Part shown: positions 6,488-14,981 of the stretch, piece by piece | Numbering within the stretch: the first letter of the stretch is position 1 | Layout of the letters: the number at the start of each line of letters is the position of its first letter | From: JAPLJU01 sp036725345 | Lineage (GTDB): Bacteria > Desulfobacterota > Syntrophia > Syntrophales > UBA2192 | DNA length: 64,000 bases | Direction of reading: 5' to 3' | Assembly: GCA_036725345.1 (NCBI GenBank) | Contig: DAIMEJ010000002.1 | Span: 62,001 to 126,000, forward strand | Program-made: the position numbers and the translations under genes | Notes under the pieces: generated by a model | Databases searched by the model: none | Seen by the model: only the letters and a program-made list of their open reading frames with translations | What the model was told of the DNA's origin: nothing

Positions 6488-8446
6488 ATGCGAGAAAATT
6501 CACGGAGGTCTATCTTGATTACCCTCAGGGAATTTCAGCCGACGGGCGTCATCGGGGAACCGGACCTCGGGTTGCCGGGCCTGATGGAAAACCTTTTCAT
6601 AAGGACCTTCTACGAGCCCCGGATCAAGGAGAAGATCGGTTGGGTCGGCATCGCCTATCGGGCCGGCCTGCCGGGTAGCTGGACACTGAAGCTAAAGGGC
6701 CGGAGGGGGGTTTACAGCCTGAGTTACCGCAAAGATGAACAGGAAGAAGGCTGGGTTCACGGTATTTTTGATCTCCAGTATTTTCCCCTCAGAGATGAGC
6801 CCCTGCTGGATCGTTTCTCGATCCGGGAGAATCTCCTGCGCCAGGATCACGGGTTCGAGACCTGGGTCCGTCATCTCCCGGGCAACGAAGACCCCCTCGA
6901 AAACGCCTTTGTCGTCGGGAGGATTCTCCTGTCCGTGGACCGGGAAGAGAAGAATCTCTTTCTGTCGCTGTGGAGTCCCCTTCGATGGCTCGAGTTTCGA
7001 AAGGAAGGCCTCTCTCTCGCCCGCGAGGACGGGACCCGCCTGGAGGTGCTCCCACCGGGCGGGAAAGACCGCAACGTGCCCGCCTTCGCGCTTTCCTTTG
7101 CCTTCTTTGACAGACTGATTCAGGCCTTCGCCTATCATTTCAAAAACGGGCCCGTTCACGCTTGCCTGAAAAAGCGAAAGGCGCCGGTCTGGGAGATCAC
7201 AGGGGACCAAGAATGGTTGCCGATGGCCGGGCAGGAGACGAGCGAGTACTTCATCACCGTCGGATTCGGGCACCTGGAAGGTCACCTGAACACCCCCCGG
7301 ATCGATCATCTCCAGGAGTTTCTTCCAGACGCCGCAGGAGAATCGGGGCACCCGAAGGCGGACCCGGTCTGGGCAGTCGAACCGGGGACGGGGATCCCCA
7401 AAGGCATGACGCGCCTGTGGTGGGAAGCCCCCGCATGGAAGGTGAAGAGCGGCGCCGGCCCTTTTCAGACTCTGGGGATACAGTATCGTCCGCCCCTCCT
7501 CGTGATTACGGGTTTTCTCGGCAGCGGCAAGACGACGCTCCTGAATCAGATCGTGGAGTACAAGACCCTCATGGCCAACCGGTTTGTCGCCGTCATTCAA
7601 AACGAGGTGGGGTCTGTAAGCGTCGATGAATCCCTAGTGGACAGCGCGTACAACGTCACTTCCATGGAGGAGGGCTGCGTGTGCTGCACCCTTCTCGGTG
7701 ATCTCCGCCAGGCGGTGCGCCGGATCTGCCTGGAGTTTGACCCCGACATCATCATCCTTGAAACAACGGGCGTGGCTGATCCCTCGAGTATCCTGGAGGA
7801 ATTGCCCGCACTGGAGGATTTTATCCGCTTCGATTCCATGGTGACCGTCGCGGACGGCGCCAATTTCAGCAAAATTCTTGAGGCGTATCCTGTTGTTAAA
7901 TCCCAGGTGAAAAGCGCCGGCTTGATTCTCCTGAACAAGGTCGACCTCATGACTGACAGTGAAAAAGAGAATGTTGAGAAGGCCCTCCGCGCGATCAACC
8001 CCCGCGCACCGATCATACGGACCGTCCATACATCCGTCCAGCCGGGACTGCTTTTTTCCATGGAGGATGACACGGACGTTCTGCGCGCCCCGGAGCCGGA
8101 GGCAGCAGCAGGAATCGATCACCGGGGCCGTCTCTCAAAGGGCCCTGATACGGATATTCACGTCCAGGGCATCATCAGTTTTACCTTACAGATTCCGGGA
8201 ATTTTCGACCCGCACCGGATTACCCGATACCTTGACCGGCTTCCGGATTCGGTCTACCGCCTGAAAGGCGTTGTCCGGATTGCCGGCATGAAACAGGAAC
8301 AGCTTGTCCAGTACGTGTCCGGCCGTTATGAATTGACAAACCACTATGGATCGGGGATCGAGCCCAACACTCTTGTTCTTGTCGGCCGTGATATGAACAG
8401 GGAGGAACTGCAAGACCGTCTCAGGAAATGTCTTGTCGATGCATGA
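6488..8446 (+). CDS. CobW/COG0523-type GTPase fused to a large unknown N-terminal domain
   Basis: 652 residues. Residues about 330-640 are a COG0523 metal-insertion GTPase: Walker A GFLGSGKTTLLN near 341, metal-binding C397-V-C-C400, LETTGVADP, NKVDL and a C-terminal CobW domain. Residues 1-325 match nothing I recognise and are rich in Trp and charged residues. Such GTPases deliver metals (Zn, Co, Fe) to enzymes. The start is uncertain: the ATG has only GGGGGT upstream, while AGGAGG at 6433-6438 precedes a TTG at 6442 in a different frame whose first 30 codons also look protein-like, so a one-base frameshift near 6530 is possible. It is divergent from the sigma-54 activator. Confidence 0.85.
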   Translation: MRENSRRSILITLREFQPTGVIGEPDLGLPGLMENLFIRTFYEPRIKEKIGWVGIAYRAGLPGSWTLKLKGRRGVYSLSYRKDEQEEGWVHGIFDLQYFPLRDEPLLDRFSIRENLLRQDHGFETWVRHLPGNEDPLENAFVVGRILLSVDREEKNLFLSLWSPLRWLEFRKEGLSLAREDGTRLEVLPPGGKDRNVPAFALSFAFFDRLIQAFAYHFKNGPVHACLKKRKAPVWEITGDQEWLPMAGQETSEYFITVGFGHLEGHLNTPRIDHLQEFLPDAAGESGHPKADPVWAVEPGTGIPKGMTRLWWEAPAWKVKSGAGPFQTLGIQYRPPLLVITGFLGSGKTTLLNQIVEYKTLMANRFVAVIQNEVGSVSVDESLVDSAYNVTSMEEGCVCCTLLGDLRQAVRRICLEFDPDIIILETTGVADPSSILEELPALEDFIRFDSMVTVADGANFSKILEAYPVVKSQVKSAGLILLNKVDLMTDSEKENVEKALRAINPRAPIIRTVHTSVQPGLLFSMEDDTDVLRAPEPEAAAGIDHRGRLSKGPDTDIHVQGIISFTLQIPGIFDPHRITRYLDRLPDSVYRLKGVVRIAGMKQEQLVQYVSGRYELTNHYGSGIEPNTLVLVGRDMNREELQDRLRKCLVDA

Positions 8447-8457
8447 CGGAAAAGAAC

Positions 8458-8478
8458 GGGCCGGCGGGAAGCCGGCCC
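8458..8478. terminator. hairpin between convergent genes
   Basis: GGGCCGGC-GGGAA-GCCGGCCC, a perfect 8-bp GC stem just after the CobW-type gene and facing the end of the peroxiredoxin gene. No T-run follows directly on either strand, so it may be a factor-assisted or shared terminator. Confidence 0.6.
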
Positions 8479-8543
8479 GAATGAATATCCCCTTCGAGAT
8501 TTTTTCATAGGGAATGATCATCTTGAGGATATAGACCCCTTGA

Positions 8544-9098
8544 TCAGGGTTTTTTGTCCTCCTCGTTGAGTTGCTTCAGGAGATCGATGATCTCCGCATA
8601 GTTCGGTGATCCGTCCTTGGCGTACCGAATCACGCCCTTCTTGTCGATGACCACCGTTCGCCGGTTGAAGACGAAGACGGATCCAGATGGGATCACGCCG
8701 AAGAAGTCGCCGAGATAACCCGAAACATTGGAGAGGATCGGAAAGGTCACATCCAGAGACTTGGCCCAGTATTTCAGGGTAATCACATCGTCGCGGCTGA
8801 CGCCCGTGACCCGGGCGTTGAGGGACTCATAGAGGGAGAGGTTCCTCTGATGGCCCTTCATCTCACCCGATCAGATAGGTGTGAAGGCCGCGGGGAAAAA
8901 CGTCATGATCAGGTAGTACTTTCCCTGGTAGTCCTGGTTGTAGCCGATCGGCCGATCCTCCGTGGAGGCGAGGTTGAAGTTGAGCGTCTGCTTGTTGAGG
9001 AGGCTATCCGCCTTGAAGGCTGCCAGGGCGTTCGTCGCCGTCAAGAAAACAAAGGCAAGAGCGACAAGATACAAACGTGGGATGCTCTTTTTCTTCAT
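8544..9098 (-). CDS. exported selenocysteine peroxiredoxin (Prx-like selenoprotein)
   Basis: Read through the in-frame TGA at 8871-8873 the gene encodes 184 residues. AAGGAGG precedes ATG 9098; residues 1-27 are a signal peptide (ATNALA). The peroxiredoxin active-site string FFPAAFTPI is followed by U76, exactly where the peroxidatic Cys (FTPVC) belongs, and the C-terminal part (LSLYESLNARVTGVSRDD, FPILSNVSGYLGDFFGV, FNRRTVVIDKKGVIRY) continues the thioredoxin fold. A weak hairpin (GATG-AAGGGC-CATC, 8849-8862) follows the TGA. It probably reduces peroxides in the periplasm. Selenoprotein peroxiredoxins are known in Deltaproteobacteria. It is next to bacterioferritin and a second Sec-peroxiredoxin. 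Confidence 0.88.
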
Positions 9099-9176
9099 AA
9101 AAACCTCCTTACGGGAAATGTGTCTTAAAGAAAAACCCTTCGTGCAGCGGGTCTTCGTTCTGGTCTGACGGGTCCG

Positions 9177-9599
9177 CTACTTCAACCCCTCGAGGACACC
9201 CTGGAAGAAATCGTGGTGCTCCTCCTCGTCATGGAGTATTTTTCTGAACAGGCGTGCAGTTGTCGGGTCGTTTTCCTTCTGTGCAAGTGCGATGATCTGC
9301 TTGTAGAGCCTGATGGCGCCTTCCTCGTCTTTGATGTCCCTGACCAGCATCTCCTTGAGGGTCTTGCCGACAAAGATCGGTTCCGGTTTCGTGGTGGGAA
9401 CGCCGCCGAGGTAGAACAGCCTTTCGGCGATTTCCTCTGCATGCTTCATTTCCGCTATGGCGTTTTTCTTTAGTTCATCTTTTATGGCGTAGTGGTAAAT
9501 ACCGGACCACTGGACGTGCTGCCACATGTACTGGATTGACACCTGCATTTCCCGGGCAACGCTTTTATTCATAAGCTCCAACAGTTTCTTGCTCGCCAT
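9177..9599 (-). CDS. bacterioferritin / ferritin-like diiron protein
   Basis: 140 residues, ATG with AGGAGG six bases upstream. Four-helix-bundle diiron motifs are visible: SVAREMQVSIQYMWQH in helix A, AIAEMKHAEEIAERL in helix B, VRDIKDEEGAIRLYKQII in helix C and ILHDEEEHHDFFQGVLEGL in helix D. This is the ferroxidase pattern of bacterioferritin (Dps/Bfr superfamily), slightly shorter than the usual 155-160 residues; a haem-binding Met is not certain. It sits between two selenocysteine peroxiredoxins, which fits combined iron storage and peroxide detoxification. Confidence 0.88.
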   Translation of the reverse strand: MASKKLLELMNKSVAREMQVSIQYMWQHVQWSGIYHYAIKDELKKNAIAEMKHAEEIAERLFYLGGVPTTKPEPIFVGKTLKEMLVRDIKDEEGAIRLYKQIIALAQKENDPTTARLFRKILHDEEEHHDFFQGVLEGLK

Positions 9600-9718
9600 G
9601 ACTATCCTCCTTGTTCACTTCGATTTTTTTGTTTCCTATAAAATACATTACGGAAAACCTGTTTCACCGAAAACCCATCCTCATCTGAGAACAGGATTTA
9701 GTTATCCTTATGGATTGC

Positions 9719-10441
9719 TCAATCCAAGGCCATGGATGGTTTCCAGACTTTCCAGACGTTGCCGACGAGGTCCGGCCCGGGCTTCAGGGTGACCTTCCCC
9801 GGACGCCAGCCCGAGGGGGTGGCCTCGGTCCCCCCGCTGTTTCTCACATGCTGGAAGGCCTGCACCTGCCGCAGGCTCTCGGAGACGTTTCGCCCCACGG
9901 GCGGGGTTAAAATCTCATAACCCTGGATGACCCCGTCGGGGTCGATGATGAACCGCCCCCTCGTCTCCACGCCAGCCACGTCGTCAAAGACACCGTAGGC
10001 CGTCCCCACCTTGCCCCCCACGTCGGAGAGCATCGGGTAGGGAACGCCCTTTTTGACCATCTTGGAGATCTCGTGGTCCACCCACATCTTGTGGACGAAG
10101 ACGCTGTCGATGCTCATGGTGAGCACCTGAACGCCGAGTTTCTCGAATTCCGCGTATCTATCGGCGACCGCCGATATCTCCGTTGCTCAGACGAAGGTGA
10201 AATCCCCCGGGTAGAAACATAAAAGCACCCACTTCCCCAGGTAGTCCGACAAGTGGACATTGATGAACTTCCCGTTTAAGTAGCCGGGCGCCATGAAATC
10301 CGGCGCCTTTCTGCCGATCATGAGCATGGACTTCACCTCCTTTTTTTCTTCTTTATGTGCAATTGTTTTTTCCTCTTCAACCGGTTCGCCGACGAGCCCG
10401 CCCGTCGGCCTCGCACATCCCGCTTTCACCTCCTCAGCCAA
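9719..10441 (-). CDS. AhpC/Prx-type peroxiredoxin with selenocysteine at the peroxidatic position
   Basis: The frame is interrupted only by TGA at 10187-10189. Upstream it encodes APDFMAPGYLNGKFINV and FYPGDFTFV, downstream ATEISAVADRYAEFEKLG; family members have FTFVCPTE, so UGA replaces the peroxidatic Cys. A 7-bp hairpin with GGTC loop follows the UGA (10159-10176). Two starts have equally good GGAGG sites: TTG 10441 (used here, 240 residues, Sec85, with a Cys-containing AGCARPTGG leader) and ATG 10327, which gives Sec47, the canonical AhpC position. A C-terminal resolving Cys is not evident, so it may act as a 1-Sec peroxiredoxin. It reduces peroxides in the cytoplasm. Confidence 0.9.
10159..10176 (-). 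promoter_or_regulatory. bacterial SECIS hairpin for the AhpC-type selenoprotein
   Basis: Ten bases after the UGA the minus strand reads TATCGGC-GGTC-GCCGATA: a perfect 7-bp stem with a GGTC loop, the loop Gs being about 18-19 nt from the UGA. Spacing and GGU in the apical loop match the E. coli fdhF-type SelB recognition element. Confidence 0.78.
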
Positions 10442-10704
10442 TCGGTCCACCTCCTTTCCTATTTCGTTTCATCAGAGCAGAACTCCACGAAATATATCCA
10501 TCCGGCTTAACCGCATATCGTTCTTCAGGTCGCCAAAGTCTTTTTGCACACTTCCGTGATGAAAAGGCGAACGATTCCTTCATCCCGGCAGATTTTCCGC
10601 AGGTTTATATAACGCACGGGGCAGAGGAACACGATATTCGTCTTCTTCACCGCTGTTGCACGATTCTTGTCGCGGGCGATCAATAGGGTGCCAGTGAAAT
10701 TTTC

Positions 10705-11151
10705 TCAATCGTAACTCGCACGTGTATTTTCATCTGTCAGGGTTGGTGCAAGAAGCGGTTTCCACCTGGCATCCTCCCATGTTCCGAGTGAAGTGTGCAT
10801 GAGAAGATACTTTTTCGGTATGGGGTGCGTCCCTACAACGACTTTGACGCCATAACGCTTTTCAAGAAAGGCTTTGAATGTCTCGATATGGGGACAGGGG
10901 GGGTAACCGACGACCATACCGGTAGCCAGATGGATAAATTCAGCTCCGTTCTTGACCATCTCGTCGCCTGCATATTCCATATTCCCACCGGGACAGCCGT
11001 CGCAGGTTGTAAACCCGACCAGCTCGAGATCTTTGCCTGCGTATATGCTGAAAGCCCCTTCCTTGTTCCTCATCGCCCGGAGGCATTTCCCGCCTGCGCA
11101 GCGGCGGTAGCGATCGCAGATTATGATTCCAATTCTCGTTTTCGAATTCAT
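10705..11151 (-). CDS. CGGC-domain metal-binding protein
   Basis: 148 residues from ATG 11151 (AAAGGAG six bases upstream); a further ATG at 11166 lacks such a site. RIGIIICDRYRRCAGGKCLR at the N-terminus, TTCDGCPGGNMEYAGDEM in the middle and ATGMVVGYPPCPHIETFK match the CGGC-domain family of Cys-rich predicted metal-binding proteins. Biochemical role is not established for the family. It follows the Hdr-like Fe-S protein and precedes the AhpC-type selenoprotein in the same direction. Confidence 0.75.
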   Translation of the reverse strand: MNSKTRIGIIICDRYRRCAGGKCLRAMRNKEGAFSIYAGKDLELVGFTTCDGCPGGNMEYAGDEMVKNGAEFIHLATGMVVGYPPCPHIETFKAFLEKRYGVKVVVGTHPIPKKYLLMHTSLGTWEDARWKPLLAPTLTDENTRASYD

Positions 11152-11196
11152 ATCAGCTCCTTTCAATTCCTGCGCGCTACTCCCTTCCCGGAACCA

Positions 11197-12222
11197 TTAC
11201 TGGGGCTTTTCCGTCGGCAGTTCCTCGCCCAGGGCGAGCCGGCAGATGTCGCTGATCATGTAATTCTTCATCCCCGCCTCCCGGGTCTTCTTGTTCATTG
11301 TTGCGAAGCACATGGCGCAGAGGTACACCATGGCCTCGGCACCGCTTTCTTTCGCGTCCTTGATGTTCTTTTCGCGGAAGGGTTCGAAGTTCTTCCCGCG
11401 GGGGAAAAGCTTCAGCCCCGGTCCCGCCACCTCCACACCGCAGCAGAGAGCGTCGATGCCGTCATACTTTCTCTTGACACGCTCCACGCCGATGAGGTCG
11501 AAGATATCGTCGAGCACCGGGTCCTTCTCCGGCGTCAGGCGCGACGCACAGGGCCTCTGGTAGGCCACTTTCATGCCGAGCTTTTTGACCTTCCCCTTGT
11601 TCTCCTTCAAGTAGTCCCGCAGGTACTCGAAGAGGTGGACGGGACGGAAAGGGAGCTTGATACCGTATTCCGGTGCCATGCCCTTGAGAAGTCCGTAGCA
11701 GTCGTCGTGGACGAAAACGATCTCCTTCGCCCCCGACTTTGAGAGGTTGTCGACCATGGCCTGGAGCCGCTCCCGCATGATGGACTCGTCCCCCATGTGG
11801 GCAAAAAGAACGTTGCAGAAGTAATGTTTGCCCTTGAGAAGGGGGATATTCTCGAAGAGCTGACCCTGGATGGCCCAGGGCATGTTCCCCTGCATGACGC
11901 AGATAGACATGACGCGGTCCTTCGGCGGCGTCGGCCTCGGCTCACCCTCCGGCTTGAACCGCTCGGCCATCTTGGTTCTCAGCTTCGGGTCCGTGAAATC
12001 CCCGGCTTCCTCCATCCGTTTGAGGATCAGGTCGAAGGGCCTCGCGTCCCTCGGGCAGTATTCGTTGCAGGCGATACAGGTCACGCAGTCGAAGAGCCAG
12101 TTCACCTTCTCGCCCTTCACCAGCTTTTTGAACTCCTTTGAACCGCTTTCCCTGTCGAAAGGAAGGTAGTAGCACCTCGCGAGACACTCGCCGCAGAAAT
12201 CGCATCGCTCTTCATGGAACAT
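11197..12222 (-). CDS. HdrD/GlpC-like (Fe-S)-binding protein with CCG domains
   Basis: 341 residues. Two cluster motifs lie at the N-terminus (CDFCGECLARC near residues 8-18 and CVTCIACNEYCP near 47-58), followed by two CCG-type halves: VHDDCYGLLKG with YQRPCASR and DALCCGVEVAGPG, ending at VYLCAMCFATM. This is the architecture of heterodisulfide-reductase subunit D-like oxidoreductases, which pass electrons between [4Fe-4S] clusters and thiols or quinols. No flavin or membrane subunit is adjacent, so the electron partner is unknown. Confidence 0.8.
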   Translation of the reverse strand: MFHEERCDFCGECLARCYYLPFDRESGSKEFKKLVKGEKVNWLFDCVTCIACNEYCPRDARPFDLILKRMEEAGDFTDPKLRTKMAERFKPEGEPRPTPPKDRVMSICVMQGNMPWAIQGQLFENIPLLKGKHYFCNVLFAHMGDESIMRERLQAMVDNLSKSGAKEIVFVHDDCYGLLKGMAPEYGIKLPFRPVHLFEYLRDYLKENKGKVKKLGMKVAYQRPCASRLTPEKDPVLDDIFDLIGVERVKRKYDGIDALCCGVEVAGPGLKLFPRGKNFEPFREKNIKDAKESGAEAMVYLCAMCFATMNKKTREAGMKNYMISDICRLALGEELPTEKPQ

Positions 12223-12315
12223 AAAAAAACCTCCTTAAGTTTTTTTTCATTCGACCAGTCATCGGTATTGAAAGGGGCGGACACTGACTGGGCTAACGGT
12301 CCGCGGGAAAGAAGC

Positions 12316-12807
12316 TCATCTCTTGAATCTTCCGTCATCCTTCACCGTGGACGCTTTGCCGACCAGGCCCTCGAGCCATCCGATTTTTACGGGATCACTC
12401 ACATCCACATCAAATGCCGGGACATAGGGCTTGACATCGAGCAGAGGCGTTCCATTGACGACATCGATATCCAGAATGTGAAGAATCGCCCCTTCGACCC
12501 GGTTGAGCCTGACGACGGAAATCCCGATGGGGTTCGGACGGCTGGGACTCCTGGTCGCAAAAACACCCCGCAAATGGCTGTCCAGATAAGGCTTCACCGT
12601 CAGGGATGACTTCCTCGACAGGTGGAAATGGTAGATCAAAAGAATGTGTGAAAAACCCTCGACATCCTTCAGTCCTTCCACATATTCGGGAAACACCTCC
12701 ACCCGTCCAGCCACCCCGCGTGCGCCGGCCGGCTGTATGGGTGTGCCCTCAGGCACATCGAAAGGGGAATAGATGATCCCGATTGGTTTATACTGAACCG
12801 AATCCAT
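12316..12807 (-). CDS. TrmO/TsaA-family tRNA (m6t6A37) methyltransferase-like protein
   Basis: 163 residues from ATG 12807 (GGAG nine bases upstream); ATG 12816 is directly against the same GGAG. The family signature FATRSPSRPNPIGIS is present, with PIGIIYSPF at the start and LDIDVVNGTPLLDVKPYVP later, all typical of the TsaA/YaeB beta-barrel. E. coli TrmO N6-methylates t6A37 in tRNA-Thr using S-adenosylmethionine. In anaerobes stand-alone TsaA proteins also occur beside Fe-S and metal-cofactor genes, as here, so a different methyl acceptor cannot be excluded. Confidence 0.85.
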   Translation of the reverse strand: MDSVQYKPIGIIYSPFDVPEGTPIQPAGARGVAGRVEVFPEYVEGLKDVEGFSHILLIYHFHLSRKSSLTVKPYLDSHLRGVFATRSPSRPNPIGISVVRLNRVEGAILHILDIDVVNGTPLLDVKPYVPAFDVDVSDPVKIGWLEGLVGKASTVKDDGRFKR

Positions 12808-12838
12808 TTGGGGCATCTCCGGGACGGCCGTTTCCGCA

Positions 12839-13288
12839 TCAAGGCTTCAGACGTTTTTTACCCGCTGCGTAGTTCCTCAGGGCCCGATGGAGGGTCGTGG
12901 CCGCAAGCAGGGCGCAGTGCTGATCTTCTTCCGGCAGACCGCCCAGGTGCTCCATAATGGCACTTTGATTGATCCGTATGCATTCCCTCACGGTTTTACC
13001 CTTCGCGAGCACTGTGGCCGCCGAGACGGCTGCGTGTGATGTCATGCAGCCGTCGGTTGTGTAGCGGATATCGTTGATCTTACCGTTCTGGAAACGAAGA
13101 TATATCTCAACGGTGTCACCGCAGGGACCGGTCACCCTGGCGTGGGCGTCCGGGTTTTCCATCACGCCGCAATTCCTCGGGTTCAATCCGTAATCGATCA
13201 CCTTTTCTGAAAAGCCCCTGTCGGTCTTTGCGTTCAGGAGGTCGAGAATTTCCTTGATGGAACGAATTTCATCATCCAATAACCTCAT
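12839..13288 (-). CDS. NifU/IscU-like iron-sulfur cluster scaffold
   Basis: 149 residues from ATG 13288 (GGGGTG upstream; the longer frame from 13333 has no ribosome site). Cluster-ligand positions are seen in GPCGDTVEIYLRF, TDGCMTSHAAVSA and EDQHCALLAATTLHRAL, the three-Cys pattern of IscU/NifU N-terminal scaffolds. No cysteine desulfurase is adjacent, so it probably borrows sulfur from elsewhere or serves the MinD/Mrp carriers encoded upstream. Confidence 0.82.
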   Translation of the reverse strand: MRLLDDEIRSIKEILDLLNAKTDRGFSEKVIDYGLNPRNCGVMENPDAHARVTGPCGDTVEIYLRFQNGKINDIRYTTDGCMTSHAAVSAATVLAKGKTVRECIRINQSAIMEHLGGLPEEDQHCALLAATTLHRALRNYAAGKKRLKP

Positions 13289-13336
13289 CACCCCTTTCTT
13301 TGCCGGTCCTTGTCGATGGCGGGTGCCGGGCATCCC

Positions 13337-14056
13337 TTACGGATCCGGGATTTCGATACAGGTTTTTTCACAGATGTCCAGGAAGTTACCCTGATAGGCA
13401 TCCCGCATAAGGCCGGTGGCCAGATCTCCCGTGCAATGGGTGGGACCTATTTTTGTGATGCGGAGCGACTTGAATTTCCTGATGACCGCGTCGATTGCGT
13501 CCCTGTTTTTATCTAGCAGATGAAACCCCCCCATGACCATATAAATTTTTTCAGCGAAATGATCCCTTACCTTTTCGACCATGGGGACGATCCCCGGATG
13601 GGCGCAACCCGTGATGATCACAAGACCCCGGCGGGACTTCGCCACCATTGCCTGTTCACACATGGGCCTGCCGTCGTATTCCCCGATGATCTCCCCCGTT
13701 GTGAAAATCCGTTTTTTAATTTCCAGGAAGCCCGGGGGCTGGATTGGCCTGGCGCCGAACTCCCTGATCTTTCCCTGGAGCCCCTCGCCGGAGTTCGGAC
13801 ACAGATAAACCGTCGCATTTTTGTTCTTCAGGATGATATCCCACAGACCCGATATGTGATCCCAGTGATTGTGGGATATGACGATATGCCTGATCCTGGA
13901 CGGGTCGATGTCCAGTTTTCTCATATTCTTCTGCAGGACAGCCGGTAAACCGAAGGTGTCGAAAAGGACGTCTTGATCAACGAGGAAAGATAGGCCCCAG
14001 TGACCGATTTGGCGCTCCTGTGCCGATGAGCCGACGGCGACGATCTGAATTTTCAT
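13337..14056 (-). CDS. cytoplasmic MBL-fold hydrolase (COG1237-like)
   Basis: 239 residues, AGGAG nine bases before ATG 14056, no signal peptide. The metal motif is SHNHWDH near residues 61-67, with TGCAHPG, MGGFHLL and GPTHCTGD supplying later ligands. This pattern fits the COG1237 subgroup named for dihydropterin-ribofuranosylaminobenzene phosphate synthase, whose bacterial roles are unsettled. It shares the CTG ending with the Tat-exported MBL protein at 1378. It is embedded in the Fe-S/ORP-like array. Confidence 0.82.
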   Translation of the reverse strand: MKIQIVAVGSSAQERQIGHWGLSFLVDQDVLFDTFGLPAVLQKNMRKLDIDPSRIRHIVISHNHWDHISGLWDIILKNKNATVYLCPNSGEGLQGKIREFGARPIQPPGFLEIKKRIFTTGEIIGEYDGRPMCEQAMVAKSRRGLVIITGCAHPGIVPMVEKVRDHFAEKIYMVMGGFHLLDKNRDAIDAVIRKFKSLRITKIGPTHCTGDLATGLMRDAYQGNFLDICEKTCIEIPDP

Positions 14057-14118
14057 GATGTAACGCTCCTGCCGGGCGATGATGCTCCCGGTCTTTCGAG
14101 GGGGTTAGAGACAGCAAG

Positions 14119-14160
14119 TCATTTCCTGCAGGTCCCGCACTCGCACTCATAAATCGGCAT
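14119..14160 (-). pseudogene. 13-residue FmdB-like zinc-ribbon remnant or leader peptide
   Basis: ATG 14160 has GGAG seven bases upstream and encodes MPIYECECGTCRK before TGA. The wording is the N-terminus of FmdB-type zinc-ribbon regulators (MPIYEYxCxxC), cut after one CxxC-like pair. No continuation of the family is seen in any frame downstream. It may be a decayed gene or a short peptide between the radical SAM and MBL genes. Confidence 0.3.
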
Positions 14161-14204
14161 GGAGTTTCTCCGGATGATCCTCTCTGTGGCCTCGCTGACG
14201 CAGG

Positions 14205-14981
14205 TTACACCTTGCCCCTTCTTTTGAGCGTGTCCTCACCGCTGAGGGGCCTGACACCCGCCTTCACGGGGCTTTCATAGACACTGATCGCTTTCATACC
14301 CCTGAAACAGCGTGTGATGGCGGCCAGTGTTCCTCTGGACAGGGGCTTCACTTTGCAGGGTCTCAAAGGTGTGTTGATCTGGACTTCGTCCGGTTGAATG
14401 TCCCGGGCGATTGCCGCAAGTTCCACGGCGGAGTCCTTGTTTTCATCGATGAACATGATCTGCAGGGCCAGTCTGCCCCCGTAGGCATTCTTGAACTGTT
14501 TCAAACCGGCCAGGATATGTTCAAAGGTAATCCCCGGTGCCGGCCGGTTGACGGCCCGGAGGGACTCCGGTGAAAAGGCATCGAGCTTGGCAACGACATA
14601 GTCGGCCTTCATCAGGGCATCCCGGACATCCTGATGATGCAGCATGCTGGAATTAGTCAGGACGGCGACGGGCTCACGCCTGATTTTTTTTATTTCCTCA
14701 ATGACCCCGATGAGATTCGCAGCCAGGGTCGGCTCACCCGTCCCGGAGATTGTTATGAAATCAACGGCCACGGCGGGGAGGCGTTTCAACTCACGACAGA
14801 CCGCTTCGGGCGTAACGTAAGATTTGCGCTCCACGCTGTAAACACGGGTCTGGCCAAGCTGGCAGTAGGCACAATCGAAATTGCAGACCTTCTCCCCCTG
14901 CGAAAGAGGGTCAATGCCCAGGGAGGCTCCGAGCCGCCAGGAGGGGACGGGACCGTATAGGTATTTGAATGCCTGTCTCAA
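14205..14981 (-). CDS. radical SAM protein (COG0731-like)
   Basis: 258 residues. The radical SAM cluster motif is CNFDCAYCQLG near residues 33-43, preceded by YGPVPSWRLGASLGIDPL and followed by ITISGTGEPTLAANL (SAM-binding GGE-like motif), typical of COG0731. Substrate is not predictable. Its ATG overlaps the stop of the Mrp gene (ATGA at 14978-14981), so the two are translationally coupled; in ORP and NifB-like loci, radical SAM proteins accompany cluster-carrier ATPases. Confidence 0.85.
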   Translation of the reverse strand: MRQAFKYLYGPVPSWRLGASLGIDPLSQGEKVCNFDCAYCQLGQTRVYSVERKSYVTPEAVCRELKRLPAVAVDFITISGTGEPTLAANLIGVIEEIKKIRREPVAVLTNSSMLHHQDVRDALMKADYVVAKLDAFSPESLRAVNRPAPGITFEHILAGLKQFKNAYGGRLALQIMFIDENKDSAVELAAIARDIQPDEVQINTPLRPCKVKPLSRGTLAAITRCFRGMKAISVYESPVKAGVRPLSGEDTLKRRGKV

